A stretch of DNA of 24,523 nucleotides from JANRIC01 sp033765345 (GTDB lineage: Bacteria > Bacteroidota > Bacteroidia > Cytophagales > Microscillaceae). The translations under genes and the position numbers were made by a program. The stretch is from positions 1 to 24,523 of the forward strand of contig JANRIC010000135.1 of NCBI GenBank assembly GCA_033765345.1, read 5' to 3'. Below are positions 23,440 to 24,523 of this stretch, piece by piece; within the stretch, counting starts at the first letter, position 1, and each line of letters opens with the position of its first letter. Under the pieces are notes generated by a model. That model did not search any database. It saw only the letters and a program-made list of their open reading frames with translations, and was not told the DNA's origin.

Positions 23440-23750
23440 AGCTATGCATTGAACTTCCGAAGCTATGCGTTGAGCTTCCGAAGCTATGCGTTGAGCTTCC
23501 GAAGCTATGTGTTGAACTTCCGAAGCTATGCGTTGAGCTTCCGAAGCTATGCGTTGAGCTTCCGAAGCTATGCGTTGAGCTTCCGAAGCTATGCGTTGAA
23601 CTTCCGAAGCTATGCGTTGAACTTCCGAAGCTATGTGTTGAACTTCCGAAGCTATGTGTTGAACTTCCGAAGCTATGCGTTGAACTTCCGAAGCTATGCG
23701 TTGAGCTTCCGAAGCTATGCGTTGAGCTTCCGAAGCTATGCGTTGAACTT
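23440..23750. repeat. 21-bp tandem repeat array, 14 full units plus a partial
   Basis: Units begin AGCTATGCGTTGAGCTTC and repeat every 21 bp without spacers, from 23440 to 23733, with a final 17-bp partial unit. Only three positions vary and all changes are transitions: A for G in the tenth-base region of the first unit, T for C in the four-base core of units 4, 10 and 11, and A for G before the CTT. Units with G form a 6-bp stem, GAAGCT with AGCTTC, around an 8-nt loop. Because 21 is a multiple of three, several frames stay open through the array, but none looks like a real protein. Confidence 0.95.
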
Positions 23751-23756
23751 TTTTAG

Positions 23757-23795
23757 CCCGACTCCTTGTACCCGCCCCCCGACTCCTTGCACCCG
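23757..23795. repeat. Two-copy direct repeat directly after the array
   Basis: CCCGACTCCTTGTACCCG (23757-23774) recurs as CCCGACTCCTTGCACCCG (23778-23795), differing at one base. The offset is 21 bp, the same period as the neighbouring array, although the sequence is unrelated and much richer in C. Confidence 0.8.
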
Positions 23796-23800
23796 AGTCC

Positions 23801-24250
23801 TCATTCAAAAGACAAACTTTCAAAATCATATTTCTTTTTTCGGGTGAATTTTCCATCCAGAGAAAAAATCTCAGAAGCATGAATCTCCACTGCGTATACC
23901 CTAGATGCCAGATAAGAATTATTTTGAATAAAAATACTATGTGCTTTTTGAGCAGATTCGGCATTGGCAAAAAGCTTCAAAATCTTGACAGCGTAAGACA
24001 AATCTTCAATCATTGCAAAAATACTTACAGATGCAGGATAGGGGAAATATACGATTTTGTTGACTTGGTTCGAGTCAATATCAATCTGTACCCTTACCTC
24101 AAAGCGGTGGCTACAATTTTTACAGGTGGCCTGTGCCTCGGTTTCTACCCATTCATAATCACCTCCAGTAGGAGGCAAGCTCCAGGAAATATTACTCAAA
24201 ATAGGCGTATGAATGTGCCCACATTCCGGGCAGAATATCGGTTTATTCAT
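23801..24250 (-). CDS. Zinc-ribbon protein of unknown function
   Basis: A 149-aa protein. The N-terminus holds two CxxC knuckles, FCPECGH (Cys7, Cys10) and TCKNCSHRF (Cys43, Cys46), spaced to form one zinc ribbon. The remaining 100 residues contain a predicted strand-rich segment (RVQIDIDSNQVNKIVYF) and a helix (EDLSYAVKILKLFANAESAQKAHSIF) and match nothing I recognise. The stop lies 6 bp from the small direct repeat, so its 3' end abuts repeat DNA and the original C-terminus may have been altered. No operon partner is visible. Confidence 0.7.
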   Translation of the reverse strand: MNKPIFCPECGHIHTPILSNISWSLPPTGGDYEWVETEAQATCKNCSHRFEVRVQIDIDSNQVNKIVYFPYPASVSIFAMIEDLSYAVKILKLFANAESAQKAHSIFIQNNSYLASRVYAVEIHASEIFSLDGKFTRKKKYDFESLSFE

Positions 24251-24305
24251 AATTGATGTTAGGTTTTAGAAGTTGCGTTTTTGATAGTCCTAAAAATGTA
24301 ATGAT

Positions 24306-24318
24306 GGTTTAAAAAACC
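24306..24318. repeat. GGTTTAAAAAACC palindrome before the transposase
   Basis: A 13-bp perfect palindrome (GGTTT-AAA-AAACC) 18 bp upstream of the transposase frame. It could lie at or near the left end of the insertion sequence, but the matching right end is outside the window, so this cannot be tested here. Confidence 0.3.
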
Positions 24319-24335
24319 GCAATGAAGTTATAATT

Positions 24336-24523
24336 TTGAGTTTACGAGACATAAATTACAAGAATATAGAAAAGCCAGATTGTCCTCACTGCGGCAGCTC
24401 AAATGTAGTAAAAAATGGGAATACTTATTATGGCAAACCCAGATGTATTTGTAAAAATTGCGGAAAACAGTATGTTGTTTCCTACACCCATCAAGGATTA
24501 TCAAGCGAAGCTAAAAGGCTTAT
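24336..24523 (+). CDS. IS1-type transposase, N-terminal part (cut by the window edge)
   Basis: An open frame runs from a TTG at 24336 to the window end (62 codons). It has the zinc-ribbon of IS1 InsA-type proteins: CPHCGSSNVVKNG, then CICKNCGKQY, then a helix-turn-helix-like SSEAKRL. The corresponding IS1 pattern is CPxCxxxxVVRNGK...CxxCRK. No ATG is available in frame, so the start is uncertain. In IS1-type elements the InsA frame is followed by a frameshifted catalytic InsB frame, which would lie beyond the window. Confidence 0.75.
   Translation, partial: MSLRDINYKNIEKPDCPHCGSSNVVKNGNTYYGKPRCICKNCGKQYVVSYTHQGLSSEAKRL

Noticed and set aside
23440..23750. CRISPR array
   Set aside because: Units of 21 bp follow one another with no unique spacers, and no cas genes are present.
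23400..23970. Repetitive proteins encoded across the array, including a minus-strand frame with a heptad-like RIASEAQ repeat
   Set aside because: The frames are open only because 21 is a multiple of three. They begin at poor starts, overlap the zinc-ribbon gene or the peroxiredoxin remnant, and have no family support. The plus-strand frame beginning at 23400 is the peroxiredoxin remnant running into the repeat.

Overview
The window looks like a chromosomal segment of a Bacteroidota, probably a Cytophagales-type organism. The evidence is TAnnTTTG-type -7 promoter elements, absence of strong Shine-Dalgarno sites, an HAE1-type RND pump behind a TetR gene, and a 2-oxoglutarate dehydrogenase E1/E2 pair whose E2 has two lipoyl domains. 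I cannot name the species from the sequence alone.

Region 1 (1-8200) is visibly AT-richer than the rest and reads as an accessory island. A tightly packed plus-strand operon encodes the tail of an unidentified protein, a HerA/FtsK-like ATPase with an altered Walker A motif, two different Hsp90/GHKL-type ATPases (stop and start overlap by 4 bp), and a 338-aa protein I do not recognise. A B12-binding-type radical SAM protein follows under what looks like its own promoter. The combination of a HerA-type motor, paired Hsp90-like ATPases and an unknown partner resembles the layout of prokaryotic conflict or phage-defence systems. I do not recognise it as a named system, and it is the best candidate here for something undescribed.

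Region 2 (8200-13650) is a minus-strand efflux locus. A TetR regulator is followed by a small acyl-carrier-protein-like gene that lacks the phosphopantetheine serine, then a HlyD-type adaptor and an RND pump. Near-identical 18-bp inverted repeats lie just upstream of both the TetR gene and the ACP-like gene and probably serve as its operators. No TolC-like outer membrane gene is present.

Region 3 (13800-19710) is metabolic. It holds a stand-alone lipoyl-domain protein, a convergent MOSC protein, sucA (E1o), a second stand-alone lipoyl-like protein whose attachment motif has changed, and sucB (two lipoyl domains), closed by a clear hairpin terminator.

Region 4 (19750-23160) holds ordinary housekeeping or hypothetical genes: a small membrane protein, a YihY/BrkB-family membrane protein, a Nudix hydrolase, ribonuclease HII and a 126-aa hypothetical.

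Region 5 (23160-24523) is a decayed, repeat-rich junction. The N-terminus of a peroxiredoxin gene is interrupted by a 121-bp MITE-like element with terminal inverted repeats and an 8-bp target duplication. The gene then runs into an array of about 15 units of a 21-bp repeat. A second, unrelated repeat with the same 21-bp spacing follows, then a zinc-ribbon protein and the 5' end of an IS1-type transposase cut by the window edge.
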